Shown: piece by piece, positions 1 through 8,991 of the stretch
Position numbering within the stretch: position 1 is the first letter of the stretch
Layout of the letters: each line of letters opens with the position of its first letter
From: Micromonospora sp. MW-13
GTDB lineage: Bacteria > Actinomycetota > Actinomycetes > Mycobacteriales > Micromonosporaceae
NCBI RefSeq assembly: GCF_003434305.1
Contig: NZ_QKKX01000009.1
Coordinates: 558,001 to 622,000, forward strand
Direction: 5' to 3'
Length of the DNA: 64,000 bases
Notes under the pieces: model-generated
The model's input: only the letters and a program-made list of their open reading frames with translations
What the model was told of the DNA's origin: nothing
Database searches by the model: none
Program-made: the position numbers and the translations under genes

Positions 1-686
1 TCGTCGGCGGTGACCTCCGGCCGGGCCCAGGTCCGCGCGGCGGGCGGGGCGACCACCACGGCCCGCGGGTCGTCGACGGCGAGCCGCCAGGACAGGGTGA
101 CCGCGCTCCGTGCCGGCAGCTCGACCGGCCAGCTCAGCCGGGGCGAGCGGGACCGGTCGGCGTCGGCGTCGACCGTCGCGCCGTCTGCGGTGACGGTGAC
201 GGTGATGCCATCGGCGGCCCAGGCGAGCTGGCCGGGGCGGCCGGCCTTCGCCTCCAGGGGCTCGGCCGTGCCGCCGGACTTGACCACCTCGATCGGGGCC
301 AGGTCGCAGCCGAGGTCGACGCTGACGGTGGCGCGTACCAGGTCGGCGGCGGTGGAGACGACGTGCAACTCCTCGGTGAGCCCGGCCGGGTCGAGCCGGC
401 GGATCCGGTCGACCCGGACGGTCGGGTCGGGGCCGGGGTCGCCGAGCCAGCGGGCCAGGCCGACGAAGCGGGCGGCGTGCGGGCCGACCGGGCCCTGGGT
501 CAGCGCCTCGGGCTCGCGGTCGTCGACGCGCAGCTCGGCCCGGGACAGCACCCGGGCGTCGGCGTGGAAGACGCCCTGCACGCCGGCCGGGCGGATCTGC
601 CCGGCCGCGTCGCCCAGCGCGCTGGTCGGGGCGCGGACCACCCCGACGAGATCGTGCAGCAGGGGTTGCAGGCGGCGTTCGGTCAC
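1..686 (-). CDS. Glycogen debranching N-terminal domain protein (partial, runs off left edge)
   Basis: The N-terminal 228 codons are visible; the rest lies outside the window. The translation begins VTERRLQPLLHDLVGVVRAP and contains GVFHADARVLSRAEL and TEELHVVSTAADLVRATVSVDLGCDL, the pattern of the N-terminal beta-sandwich of bacterial amylo-alpha-1,6-glucosidase-like (GDE_N) proteins. These act on alpha-glucans or related oligosaccharides. The GTG start at 684-686 has a GGAG sequence about 8 nt upstream. It is divergent from a LacI regulator and sugar ABC transporter, which supports a role in sugar use. The catalytic (alpha/alpha)6 domain cannot be checked, so substrate is unknown. Confidence 0.75.
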   Translation of the reverse strand, partial: MTERRLQPLLHDLVGVVRAPTSALGDAAGQIRPAGVQGVFHADARVLSRAELRVDDREPEALTQGPVGPHAARFVGLARWLGDPGPDPTVRVDRIRRLDPAGLTEELHVVSTAADLVRATVSVDLGCDLAPIEVVKSGGTAEPLEAKAGRPGQLAWAADGITVTVTADGATVDADADRSRSPRLSWPVELPARSAVTLSWRLAVDDPRAVVVAPPAARTWARPEVTAD

Positions 687-802
687 GGCGGCTCCAGGTG
701 CTTCTCGGGGGGACGTCCTGCCTCGACGGTGGCGGCGGCCGGTCGGGGTGACCGGCGCCCGGCGTGGTGACGGAGGGCCGCCCGCGCCGGGTCGGCGGTG
801 TC

Positions 803-891
803 TTGACAGATCGTCCGGGGCGGTGCAAAGTGCGAAACATTCCGGCAACTTGAACGTTCTAATCCTGCCGCATCGGCATTTGATCGTTCAA
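803..891 (+). promoter_or_regulatory. LacI-gene promoter with two downstream operator-like repeats
   Basis: TTGACA (803-808), a 17-nt spacer and CAAAGT (826-831) form a sigma-A-like promoter pointing at the LacI gene. Downstream are two copies of TTGAwCGTTC at 850-859 (TTGAACGTTC) and 880-889 (TTGATCGTTC), 30 bp apart. The outer halves TTGAACG (850-856) and CGTTCAA (885-891) also form an inverted repeat. LacI-family proteins bind short palindromes near their own promoters, so these are candidate autoregulatory operators that could also control the divergent debranching gene. Confidence 0.55.
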
Positions 892-909
892 GAAGGCGAG
901 GGGGATTTT

Positions 910-1923
910 GTGGCACAGAAGGTGACCATCGCGACGGTGGCCCGGCGCGCCCAGGTGAGTCGGCAGACCGTGTCCAACGTGCTCAACGCCCCGCACATCG
1001 TCCGCGAGGAGACCCGGCGCCGGGTGCAGGAGGCGATCGACGCGCTCGGCTACCGGGCCAACCAGGCCGCCCGGCAGATGCGCACCGGCCGGTCCCGGCT
1101 CATCGCGGTACGCATCGAGCCGACCCGGGACGGCATCAACGGCTCGGTGCTCGACCGGTTCCTGCACGGGCTCACCGAGACCGCCGAGAGCGCCGGCTAC
1201 CGGGTCATGCTCTACACCGCCACGGACGCCCACCAGGAGATCGACGTGTTCGACGACCTGCTCGGCGCGTACGACCTCGACGCGTTCGTGCTCACCGGCA
1301 CCGAGCACGGCGACCCGCGTACCGCCTGGCTGGCGGGGCGGGGCGTGCCGTTCGTGACGTTCGGCCGGCCGTGGGGCGTCCCCGATCCCCACCCCTGGGT
1401 CGACGTCGACAACGCCGACGGCACCGCCCAGGCCACCCGGCACCTGCTGGCCACCGGCCACCGGCGGATCGGCTACATCGGCTGGCCGCTGCCCAGCTCG
1501 GCGGTCGGCGGGGAACGCCGCTCCGGCTGGTACGACACGCTGCGGGCGGCCGGCATCGACCCCGGCGGGCTGCACCGGGAGACCGTCGACGGCATCGCCG
1601 AGGGCGAGTGGATGATGCGCGAGCTGCTCGCCGAGCCGACGCCGCCGACCGCCGTCGTCTGCGCCAGCGACTCGCTCGCCCTCGGCGCCCTCCAGGCCGT
1701 CGGGGCCGCCCCCGGCGGGCCGGGCCGGCCGGCGGCCCCCGTCGCCGTCGTCGGCTTCGACGACACCCCCGTCGCCGCCGCGCTCGGGCTGACCAGCGTC
1801 AGCCAGCCCCTCGGCACGGCCGCCGCCCGCTGCGTCGACCTGCTCACCGGCGTGCTCGACGACCACCCCACCGACTCACCGGTGCTGCTCCAGCCGTCGC
1901 TGGTGCTCCGCCGGACCGCGTGA
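910..1923 (+). CDS. LacI-family transcriptional regulator
   Basis: A 337-aa LacI/GalR repressor. The helix-turn-helix is at residues 4-26 (VTIATVARRAQVSRQTVSNVLN), with a hinge and a periplasmic-binding-protein-like sensor domain from about residue 60 to the end, ending in PSLVLRR as is typical. The frame stays open far upstream, but the family N-terminus fixes the GTG start at 910, preceded by the GA-rich site GCGAGGGGG. It sits 45 bp before a solute-binding protein and two permeases, so it probably represses this sugar-uptake operon and binds a sugar effector. The actual sugar is not deducible. Confidence 0.9.
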   Translation: MAQKVTIATVARRAQVSRQTVSNVLNAPHIVREETRRRVQEAIDALGYRANQAARQMRTGRSRLIAVRIEPTRDGINGSVLDRFLHGLTETAESAGYRVMLYTATDAHQEIDVFDDLLGAYDLDAFVLTGTEHGDPRTAWLAGRGVPFVTFGRPWGVPDPHPWVDVDNADGTAQATRHLLATGHRRIGYIGWPLPSSAVGGERRSGWYDTLRAAGIDPGGLHRETVDGIAEGEWMMRELLAEPTPPTAVVCASDSLALGALQAVGAAPGGPGRPAAPVAVVGFDDTPVAAALGLTSVSQPLGTAAARCVDLLTGVLDDHPTDSPVLLQPSLVLRRTA

Positions 1924-1968
1924 CACCCCCTTTCCCCCACTCACCACCATCCCCACCAGGAGAATGAG

Positions 1969-3216
1969 ATGGCACCTCGATCCCTGCGCCGCGCGGCGGT
2001 GGCCGGCGTCGCCGCCGTGGCGCTGTTCGGCTCCGCCGCCTGCGGCAGCGGCTTCGACGACGACTCCGGCGATTCCGCCCAGTCCGGCGGGCCGGCCAGC
2101 CTGCAAATCCTGATCGGCTCCTCCGGCGACGCCGAGACCAGGGCGGTGCAGGACGCGGCGGCGAAATGGGCCGCCGCCTCCGGCAACAGCGCCACGGTCA
2201 CCCCGGCCCAGGACCTCACCCAGCAGCTCGGGCAGTCGCTGGCCGGCGGCACCCCGCCGGACGTGTTCTACGTCGACGCCGCCCGGTTCGCCGACTACGC
2301 CAGCGTCGGCGCGCTGGAGCCGTACGGCGACAAGATCAGCAACCCGGACGACTTCTACGGGAGCCTGCGCACCACCTTCACGTACGACGGCAAGCTGTAC
2401 TGCGCGCCGAAGGACTTCTCCACCCTCGCCCTCCAGATCAACACCGAGCTGTGGACGAAGGCCGGACTGACCGACGCCGACGTGCCGACCACCTGGGAAC
2501 AGCTCACCGCCACGGCGCGGAAGATCAAGGCCAAGGGCCTGGTCCCGCTCGCCCTCGGCGACACCCGGGACCGGATCGGCGCGTTCCTGGTGCAGAACGG
2601 CGGCTGGCTGGTGAGCCCCGACGGCAAGCAGGCCACGGCCGACACCCCGCAGAACCTGGCCGCCCTCCAGTACGTCCGGACGATGCTCGACGACGGCCTC
2701 GCCCGGTACCCGAAGCAGCTCGACGCCGGCTGGTCCGGCGAGGCGTTCGGCAAGGGCAAGGCGGTGCTGACCATCGAGGGCAACTGGATCAAGGGCGCCC
2801 TGCAGAACGACTTCCCCAACGTCAAGTACAAGGTCGTCGAACTGCCCGCCGGGCCGAAGGGCAAGGGGACGCTCTCCTTCACCCAGTGCTGGGGCGTCGC
2901 GGCCAAGAGCAGGTACAAGGAGCAGGCGATCAAGTTCGTCGAGGCGATGACCGCCGGCGACCAGCAGATGGCCTTCGCCAAGGCGTTCGGTGTCATGCCG
3001 TCCCGGCAGTCCGTCCGCGACCAGTACACGAGCGCCTTCCCGGCCGACAAGCCGTTCATCGACGGCGCCGAGTACGCCCAGGGTCCGGTGAACGCCCCGA
3101 AGATGGACAGCGTCCTCGGCGACCTGGACACCGGCCTGCAGGGGCTGACCAACGGCGACCCGAAGGCCGTCCTCGCCCGCTTCGACGCCAACGCCAAGGC
3201 GGCGCTCGGCGGCTGA
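1969..3216 (+). CDS. Sugar ABC transporter substrate-binding lipoprotein
   Basis: A 415-aa family 1 extracellular solute-binding protein. The N-terminus has twin arginines, a hydrophobic stretch and a lipobox-like SAAC with the acylation cysteine at residue 25, followed by an acidic/serine linker, so it should be a membrane-anchored lipoprotein. The body shows the family pattern (TPPDVFYVDAARF, ALQINTELWTKAGL, GNWIKGALQNDFP). A good site (AGGAGA) precedes the ATG. It delivers sugar to the two permeases immediately downstream. The nearby debranching-type enzyme hints at an oligosaccharide ligand; this is inference. Confidence 0.92.
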   Translation: MAPRSLRRAAVAGVAAVALFGSAACGSGFDDDSGDSAQSGGPASLQILIGSSGDAETRAVQDAAAKWAAASGNSATVTPAQDLTQQLGQSLAGGTPPDVFYVDAARFADYASVGALEPYGDKISNPDDFYGSLRTTFTYDGKLYCAPKDFSTLALQINTELWTKAGLTDADVPTTWEQLTATARKIKAKGLVPLALGDTRDRIGAFLVQNGGWLVSPDGKQATADTPQNLAALQYVRTMLDDGLARYPKQLDAGWSGEAFGKGKAVLTIEGNWIKGALQNDFPNVKYKVVELPAGPKGKGTLSFTQCWGVAAKSRYKEQAIKFVEAMTAGDQQMAFAKAFGVMPSRQSVRDQYTSAFPADKPFIDGAEYAQGPVNAPKMDSVLGDLDTGLQGLTNGDPKAVLARFDANAKAALGG

Positions 3217-3246
3217 GGTGGAAGGAGGGGCCAGGGAGGAGGGGAG

Positions 3247-4335
3247 ATGGCGATCCACGTGGCCCGCCGGGGGCGGAGCGTCCGGGGCAACGAGAACGTC
3301 GCCGGGTGGCTCTTCGTCGCCCCGGTGATCGTGATCCTCGGGCTGTTCCTGCTGCTGCCGATCCTGATGGCGCTCTGGGTGAGCCTCACCGACTGGAACG
3401 GCCAGGGCAGCCCGTTCACCGCGAAGGTGCCGTTCGTCGGCGCCGACAACTACACCAGGCTGTTCACCGAGGAGGGGCTGGCCCGCCGGGACTTCATGAC
3501 CAGCATCCGCAACAACGCCTACTACGTGGCGATCGTGGTGCCGACCCAGACGGTGCTCGCCCTCGGGCTCGCCCTGGTCGTCAACAACCGGATGCTGCGC
3601 GGCAGGGGGTTCTTCCGGACCGCGTTCTACTTCCCCTCGGTGACCAGCTCCGTGGCGATCAGCGTGGTGTTCCTGTTCCTGTTCGCCAACTCCGGCGCGG
3701 TCAACGCCCTGCTCGGCATGGTCGGCGTCGAGGGGCCCCAGTGGTTCGCCGACTCCCGGGGCGTGCTGCACCTGCTGCTCGGCGCGGTCGGGGTGGACTC
3801 GCCGCCCGCCGCGCTCGCCGCCGGCGGCCCGTTGGGGCTGAGCTGGTGGGAGTGGCTGTCCGGGCCGAGCGTCGCGATGATCTCGATCATCTCGCTTGTC
3901 GTGTGGACCACCTCGGGCACGTTCATGCTGATGTTCCTCGCCGCGCTCCAGAACGTCCCGTCGGCCCTCGACGAGGCCAGCACCCTCGACGGGGCGAGCC
4001 GGTGGCAGCGCCTGCGGCACGTCACCCTGCCGATGATCAAGCCGACCATGTTCCTCGTGCTCACCCTCGGCCTGATCGGTTCCTGGCAGGTCTTCGACCA
4101 GGTGTACGTGATGAGCCAGGGCGAGCCGGCCAAGACCACGCTCACCCCGGCGTACCTGTCGTACCGGACCGCGTTCCGGGACTTCGACTACGGCTCCGGC
4201 GCGGCGATCTCGTTCGTGCTGTTCCTGATCATCATCGGGCTGACCCTGCTCCAGCGCCGGCTGATGGCCGACCGGGAGCCGGACGCGCCCCGGCGCGGCC
4301 GGTGGTGGCGTCGGCGCGTACCGGAAGGGGGTTGA
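3247..4335 (+). CDS. Sugar ABC transporter permease (MalF type)
   Basis: A 362-aa inner-membrane permease with six or more predicted membrane segments. It carries the EAA motif that docks the ATPase (EASTLDGASRWQRLRHVTLP, near residue 242). It is longer than many MalF-type permeases because of an extra stretch of about 50 residues (GVEGPQWFADSRG to SWWEWLSGP) between membrane segments, a feature seen in some actinobacterial members. The ATG start has a strong GGGAGGAGGGGAG site. Its stop codon is one base before the start of the partner permease. No ATPase is encoded nearby; a shared MsiK-like ATPase is the usual solution in actinomycetes. Confidence 0.92.
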   Translation: MAIHVARRGRSVRGNENVAGWLFVAPVIVILGLFLLLPILMALWVSLTDWNGQGSPFTAKVPFVGADNYTRLFTEEGLARRDFMTSIRNNAYYVAIVVPTQTVLALGLALVVNNRMLRGRGFFRTAFYFPSVTSSVAISVVFLFLFANSGAVNALLGMVGVEGPQWFADSRGVLHLLLGAVGVDSPPAALAAGGPLGLSWWEWLSGPSVAMISIISLVVWTTSGTFMLMFLAALQNVPSALDEASTLDGASRWQRLRHVTLPMIKPTMFLVLTLGLIGSWQVFDQVYVMSQGEPAKTTLTPAYLSYRTAFRDFDYGSGAAISFVLFLIIIGLTLLQRRLMADREPDAPRRGRWWRRRVPEGG

Positions 4336-4336
4336 G

Positions 4337-5233
4337 ATGGCCGTGCTGACCGACCGGCCGGCGCCGGCCGCCGCACCCGCCCGGCCGCGCCGCGACCGTG
4401 CGCCCCGCGCCCTGGCCAGCCGCCTCGCCGGGTACGCGGTCCTGGTCTTCTTCGCGCTGGTGTTCCTCTACCCGTTCGTCATCCAGATCGGCAACTCGCT
4501 CAAGACCGAGCCGGACGCGGCGGCGAACCCGCTGTCGCCGGTCCCCGACCCGCTCACCCTGGCCGGCTTCGAGCGGATCTTCGCCGGCACCAACTTCCCG
4601 CTCTGGCTCGGCAACTCGCTGCTGGTCACCGTGCTGGTCACCCTCGGCCGGGTGTTCTTCGACTCGCTCGCCGGGTACGCGCTGGCCCGGCTGCGCTTCC
4701 GGGGCCGGTCCGGGCTGTTCGCCGCGATCATCGCGGTGCTGGCGGTGCCCGGCGTGGTGCTGCTGATCCCGAAGTTCCTGGTGCTCAACCAGCTCGGCAT
4801 GTACGACAGCTACGCCGGGCTGGTGGTGCCCCTGCTCGCCGACGCGGCCGGCGTGTTCATCATGAAGCAGTTCTTCGAGTCGATCCCGGTGAGCGTGGAG
4901 GAGGCGGCCCGGATCGACGGGGCCGGCGTCTTCCGGACCTTCTGGTCGGTGGTGCTGCCGATGGCGAAGCCGGCGCTGATCACGCTGACCATCCTGTCGT
5001 TCCAGGGCTCCTGGAACGAGTTCCCGCACAGCCTGGTCTCGGTGCAGGACCCGGGCCTGTTCACCCTGCCGCGCGGGCTGGCCGACCTGGTCAGCGGCTC
5101 GCTGGGCAAGGGCACCCAGTACCCGCTGAAGCTCGGCGCGGCGCTGCTGGCCACCATCCCGGTGGCGGTGCTCTTCGTGATCTTCCAGCGGTACTTCGTC
5201 CGGGACGCCAACGACGGCGCGGACAAGGGCTGA
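4337..5233 (+). CDS. Sugar ABC transporter permease (MalG type)
   Basis: A 298-aa second permease of the uptake system. After a proline/alanine/arginine-rich cytosolic N-terminus come six predicted membrane segments and the EAA loop (EEAARIDGAGVFRTFWSVVLPMAKP, near residue 187). The start ATG lies one base after the stop of the MalF-type gene, so the two are translationally coupled. It is the last gene of the lacI-binding protein-permease operon; a GNAT gene converges on it 66 bp downstream. Confidence 0.92.
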   Translation: MAVLTDRPAPAAAPARPRRDRAPRALASRLAGYAVLVFFALVFLYPFVIQIGNSLKTEPDAAANPLSPVPDPLTLAGFERIFAGTNFPLWLGNSLLVTVLVTLGRVFFDSLAGYALARLRFRGRSGLFAAIIAVLAVPGVVLLIPKFLVLNQLGMYDSYAGLVVPLLADAAGVFIMKQFFESIPVSVEEAARIDGAGVFRTFWSVVLPMAKPALITLTILSFQGSWNEFPHSLVSVQDPGLFTLPRGLADLVSGSLGKGTQYPLKLGAALLATIPVAVLFVIFQRYFVRDANDGADKG

Positions 5234-5299
5234 CCCGTCCGCCCGGCTCCTCCGGCTCGTCCGGCGGGCCGGGGCGGCAGGCCCGCGGAGGTCGGCCGG

Positions 5300-5881
5300 T
5301 CAGCCGTCGGCGGGACGCTCGACGGGCACCGCGACGTGCAGCCGGAGCTGGTTGACCAGCATGTCGTCCACGTCGAGGGCCCGGGCCGCCCCGTCGGGCT
5401 CCCAGCCGGCGGCGGTGAGGAACTTCCGGGTCGCCGCGTCGGCGTCGAACGCCCACGCCAGCGCCCGGGCGAAGCCGTCCTCCCGCCACAGGTCGACGCT
5501 CGCGGCGAGCAGCCGGCTGCCGTGCCCACGTCGGCCCCAGCGCGGCTCGACCAGCAGGTCCGTCACCGCCACCACGTCCGGGCCGAGCGCCTCGGCCGGC
5601 TCGTTCGGGGCGAGGGACTCGGCGTCGGCCGGACCCGAGGCGACGAAGCCCACCAGATACGATTGCTCGGCCTGTTCGACGGCGACCAGCACCCGGTGCG
5701 CGCCCGAGGGCGGCTCCTGCACCGCCGTGCTCCACCGCCGGGCGAGGTACGCCTCGTCCAGGTTGTCGAGCACGTGCCGGGGCAGGATCCGGCGATAGGC
5801 GACCCGCCAGGTCGCGAGCTGGATGCGTGCGATCTCGCCGGCGTCTTCCGGACGCGCCGGGCGGACGTACCCGAGAGCCAT
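5300..5881 (-). CDS. GNAT-family N-acetyltransferase
   Basis: A 193-aa single-domain GNAT protein. The start MALGYVRPARPEDAGEIARIQ is the usual first strand/helix, and the acetyl-CoA loop is VEPRWGRRGHGSRLL. The C-terminal part (ATRKFLTAAGWEPDG) matches the last family motif. The substrate is unknown. It is divergent from the GT87 gene, leaving only about 35 bp between the starts, so the promoters must overlap. Convergent with the sugar permease operon. Confidence 0.85.
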   Translation of the reverse strand: MALGYVRPARPEDAGEIARIQLATWRVAYRRILPRHVLDNLDEAYLARRWSTAVQEPPSGAHRVLVAVEQAEQSYLVGFVASGPADAESLAPNEPAEALGPDVVAVTDLLVEPRWGRRGHGSRLLAASVDLWREDGFARALAWAFDADAATRKFLTAAGWEPDGAARALDVDDMLVNQLRLHVAVPVERPADG

Positions 5882-5916
5882 GGGACGTGAGCCTACGCAG
5901 GGCGAGGGAGGCGACG

Positions 5917-7233
5917 GTGGCGCAGGGTGCCAAACGGACGACCGGGCAGGTCGTCGGCGTCTGCTGCCTCGCCGTCGCGGTGGCCGCCTTCCTGGCGGTG
6001 GCGGCCGTGCGGCACGGCTTCTTCGACCTCAAGGTCTACTACGGCGCGCTGAACTTCTGGGTGCACGACGGCGGGGAGATCTACGACTTCCTCAAGCCCG
6101 GCACCCAGTACGGCTTCACCTACCCGCCGTTCGCCGCCCTGGCGATGCTGCCGATGGCGGTGCTGCCCTGGACGGCGGCGATCGTGGTGAGCGTGGCCGC
6201 GTCCGTGGTGGTCAGCGCCGTGCTGATCTGGTGGCTGGTCGACCCGATCGCCCGCCGGGCCGGCTGGACCCGCTGGTACGCCCTCGCCGTGGCGCTCCTG
6301 CTGGCCGCCGCGTTCGAGCCGATGCGCGAGACGGTCAACTTCGGCCAGGTCAACATGCTGCTGCTGTTCCTGGTCGCGGTGGACCTGCTGCGGCTGCTGC
6401 CGGCCGGCAACCGGTGGGCCGGGGTGGGCATCGGCCTGGCCACCGCGATCAAGCTGACACCGGGGATCTTCATCGTCTACCTGCTGGTCACCGGGCGCTG
6501 GCGGGCCGCGCTGACCGCCGTCGGCGCCGCCGCCGGGGCCACGCTGGCCGCCGCCGCGCTGTTCCCCGACGCGTCCCGGGAGTTCTGGACCTCGGCGCTG
6601 TGGAACACCGGCCGGGTCGGCGAGCTGGCGTTCGTGTCCAACCAGTCGCTGCGCGGCGTGGTGGCCCGGCTGAATCCCGAGCACCCCAGCAGCCTGGCCT
6701 GGGCGGCGCTGGTGCTGGCCACCCTCGCGGTCTGGGCGTGGCGGTCCCGGGCCGCCGCCGCGGTCGGCGACGAGGCCATCGGCCTGGCGCTGACCGGCGC
6801 GGTGATGTGCCTGGTCAGCCCCGTCACCTGGGTGCACCACCTGGTCTGGCTGCTGCCGGGGCTGATCCTGCTGGTCGACAACGGCATGGCGGCCCCCGCC
6901 CGCAGCCGTCGGCGCGGCGTCCTGCTGGCCGCCGCCGCGCTCGGGTACGGCCTCCTGATCAGCCGGATCGTCTGGGCCTGGGAGAAGGACTTCACCGGGG
7001 TCGGGGGCTTCCTCGGCAGCAACACCTACGTCTGGATCAGCCTGGCCCTGCTGCTGTTCCTGCCGGTCCGCCGGTGGGCCGGACCCGGGGCGGCCGGGGT
7101 CTGGTCGGCCGGGGGGCCGCCGCCGGCCGGGTCAGTCGTCGAGGCGCCCGGCGTAGCGCAGCTCGACCAGGCCGAGCGGGGGCGCTCCGCCGGCCAGCGG
7201 CACGCGGTAGGTCGCCCGCTCGCCGTCCGGTGA
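5917..7233 (+). CDS. GT87-family polyprenyl-phosphate mannosyltransferase-like membrane protein
   Basis: A roughly 438-aa polytopic protein with about ten hydrophobic segments. Motifs such as DLKVYYGALNFW, YGFTYPPFAALAMLP, NFGQVNMLLLFLV and GLATAIKLTP match GT87 (DUF2029/PimE-like) alpha-mannosyltransferases, which use polyprenyl-phospho-mannose to build envelope mannolipids or lipomannan. I chose the GTG at 5917 because GAGGGAGG (5904-5911) lies 5 nt upstream; a GTG at 5887 is the alternative. The last 100 bases overlap the tail of the convergent GNAT gene, and the C-terminal 30 residues look non-conserved. Confidence 0.82.
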   Translation: MAQGAKRTTGQVVGVCCLAVAVAAFLAVAAVRHGFFDLKVYYGALNFWVHDGGEIYDFLKPGTQYGFTYPPFAALAMLPMAVLPWTAAIVVSVAASVVVSAVLIWWLVDPIARRAGWTRWYALAVALLLAAAFEPMRETVNFGQVNMLLLFLVAVDLLRLLPAGNRWAGVGIGLATAIKLTPGIFIVYLLVTGRWRAALTAVGAAAGATLAAAALFPDASREFWTSALWNTGRVGELAFVSNQSLRGVVARLNPEHPSSLAWAALVLATLAVWAWRSRAAAAVGDEAIGLALTGAVMCLVSPVTWVHHLVWLLPGLILLVDNGMAAPARSRRRGVLLAAAALGYGLLISRIVWAWEKDFTGVGGFLGSNTYVWISLALLLFLPVRRWAGPGAAGVWSAGGPPPAGSVVEAPGVAQLDQAERGRSAGQRHAVGRPLAVR

Positions 7234-7683
7234 CAGTCCGGCCCGCTCGTAGAAGCGGCGGGCCCGCCGGTTGTCCCGGAGCACCCAGAGCCGGTACGCG
7301 CGCCAGCCTCGCCCGGCCAGCCGCTCCTTCGCCGCCGCCAGCAGCCGCCCGCTCGTCCCGTCCCCCCAGTACGCCTTCTCGACGTACATGGTCAGCACCT
7401 CGCCGAGGGTCTGGTCCAGGTCGGCCCGGTCCTGGTTGTTCCGGTACGGCCCGAACGTGGTGAACCCCACGACCGTCCCGTCCCGCTCGGCCAGCAGGGT
7501 GGTGAACGGGTGCTCCGGGTCGGCCGTGCCGGTGTCCCGGCGGCGCTGCGCCCAGGCGGCCACGTTGAGCCGGTCCAGCACCTCGTCCGGCATGAACCCG
7601 GCGTAGCCGTCCTGCCAGCCGTGCACGTGCACCCGGGCGACAGCCTCGGCGTCGTCCGGCTCCTCGGGGCGGATGATCAGCAT
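7132..7683 (-). CDS. GNAT-family N-acetyltransferase
   Basis: A 183-aa GNAT protein: MLIIRPEEPDDAEAVARVHVHGWQDGY at the start, MYVEKAYWGDGTSGRLL as the acetyl-CoA-binding strand and loop, and NRRARRFYERAGLSPDGE as the C-terminal motif. Substrate unknown. It resembles the GNAT at 5300-5881 (HGWQDGYAGFMPDEVL versus ATWRVAYRRILPRHVL), so the two may be distant paralogues flanking the mannosyltransferase gene. TAGAAC lies 6 nt before the ATG on this strand, compatible with a leaderless mRNA. Confidence 0.85.
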   Translation of the reverse strand: MLIIRPEEPDDAEAVARVHVHGWQDGYAGFMPDEVLDRLNVAAWAQRRRDTGTADPEHPFTTLLAERDGTVVGFTTFGPYRNNQDRADLDQTLGEVLTMYVEKAYWGDGTSGRLLAAAKERLAGRGWRAYRLWVLRDNRRARRFYERAGLSPDGERATYRVPLAGGAPPLGLVELRYAGRLDD

Positions 7684-7761
7684 GCGTCCGTTCTATGCCC
7701 CCGTGGGCGCGTCGTCCAGCGAGCCGCACCGGTGTCGTACACCTGGATTAGGGTGCCCACG

Positions 7762-8991
7762 ATGGCCGCACCGGAATCGCTCTCGCTCGCCCAGGCCCGG
7801 CGGGTGGCACTGGCAGCCCAGGGCTTCGCCGACCCGGCACCCGCAGGGGCGCCCACCCGTCGACACCTGCGCCGGGTGCTCGACCGGGTCGGTCTGATCC
7901 AGATGGACTCGGTCAACGTCCTGCAACGCGCGCACTACCTGCCGCTCTACAGCCGGCTCGGGCCGTATTCGACGGCGCTGCTCGACGCGGCGGCCTACCG
8001 CCGCCCCAGGGAACTGTTCGAATACTGGGGGCACGAGGCGTCGCTGGTCCCGGTCGGGCTGCACCCGGTGCTGCGCTGGCGGATGGCCCGGGCGCACGAC
8101 GACGCCTGGGGCGGGATGCGCCGCATCGCCCGGGAACAGCCGGGCCTGGTCGCCTGGGTCCGCGACGAGGTGGCCGCCCGGGGGCCGCTGACCGCCGCCG
8201 AGATCGAGCACGACGCCCCCCGGGAGACCGGCAACTGGGGGTGGAACTGGTCGGCCGTGAAGAAGGCCCTGGAGTTCCTGTTCTGGGCCGGCGAGGTGGC
8301 CGCCGCCGACCGCACCACCTCCTTCGCCCGCCGCTACGACCTGGCGGAGCGGGTGCTGCCCCCGGCCGTGCTGGCCGCGCCCACCCCGACCGACGCGGAG
8401 GCGTACCGGGCGCTGGTCGGGGTCGCCGCCCGGGCGCTGGGGGTGGCCGCCGAGCCGGAGCTGCGCGACTACTTCCGCCTCCCGGCGGCCGGGGCCCGGC
8501 AGGCGATCGCCGAGCTGGCCGAGGCCGGCGAGCTGACCCCGGTGACGGTGCGCGGCTGGCGGCAGCCGGCCTGGCTGCACACCGCCGCCCGGCTGCCCCG
8601 CTGGGCGCGGGGCGCCACCCTGGTCAGCCCGTTCGACCCGCTGGTCTGGGAGCGGGGCCGCACCGAGCGGCTGTTCGACCTCAGCTACCGCATCGAGATC
8701 TACGTGCCGGCCCCGCAGCGGGTGTACGGCTACTACGTGCTGCCCTTCCTCCAGGGCGAGCGGTTCACCGCCCGGGTCGACCTGAAGGCCGACCGGAAGG
8801 CGGGCGTGCTGCTGGTCCCAGCCGCCTGGGTGGAGCCCGGCGCCGACCCGGGGGAGACGGCGCTCGCCCTGGCCGCCGAGCTGTACCGGCTGGCCGGCTG
8901 GCTCGGGCTGGACGCGGTCGCCCCGCCCGCCGCCGGTGACCTCGCCGTCCCGCTGGCCGCCGCGCTGAGAAGCGTGTCCGGTGTACCGTGA
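7762..8991 (+). CDS. YcaQ/AlkX-type winged-helix DNA glycosylase
   Basis: A 409-aa HTH_42 family protein. The N-terminal LSLAQARRVALAAQGF, RRVLDRVGLIQMDSVNVLQRAHYLPLYSRLGPY and EYWGHEASLVP are diagnostic. The QMD tripeptide in LIQMDSV matches the Q-hydrophobic-D catalytic motif of YcaQ-like glycosylases, which unhook DNA interstrand crosslinks and excise bulky N7 adducts; the AlkZ branch has QxQ instead. A TAGGGT hexamer (7749-7754) ends 7 nt before the ATG at 7762, suggesting a leaderless start and disfavouring the in-frame GTG at 7753. The last codon overlaps the next GTG. Confidence 0.85.
   Translation: MAAPESLSLAQARRVALAAQGFADPAPAGAPTRRHLRRVLDRVGLIQMDSVNVLQRAHYLPLYSRLGPYSTALLDAAAYRRPRELFEYWGHEASLVPVGLHPVLRWRMARAHDDAWGGMRRIAREQPGLVAWVRDEVAARGPLTAAEIEHDAPRETGNWGWNWSAVKKALEFLFWAGEVAAADRTTSFARRYDLAERVLPPAVLAAPTPTDAEAYRALVGVAARALGVAAEPELRDYFRLPAAGARQAIAELAEAGELTPVTVRGWRQPAWLHTAARLPRWARGATLVSPFDPLVWERGRTERLFDLSYRIEIYVPAPQRVYGYYVLPFLQGERFTARVDLKADRKAGVLLVPAAWVEPGADPGETALALAAELYRLAGWLGLDAVAPPAAGDLAVPLAAALRSVSGVP

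Noticed and set aside
1876..4020. 714-codon open frame on the minus strand over the sugar transporter genes
   Set aside because: Composition is dominated by Gly/Arg/His/Pro/Asp with no family motifs; it is the antisense shadow of the binding-protein and permease genes caused by high GC.
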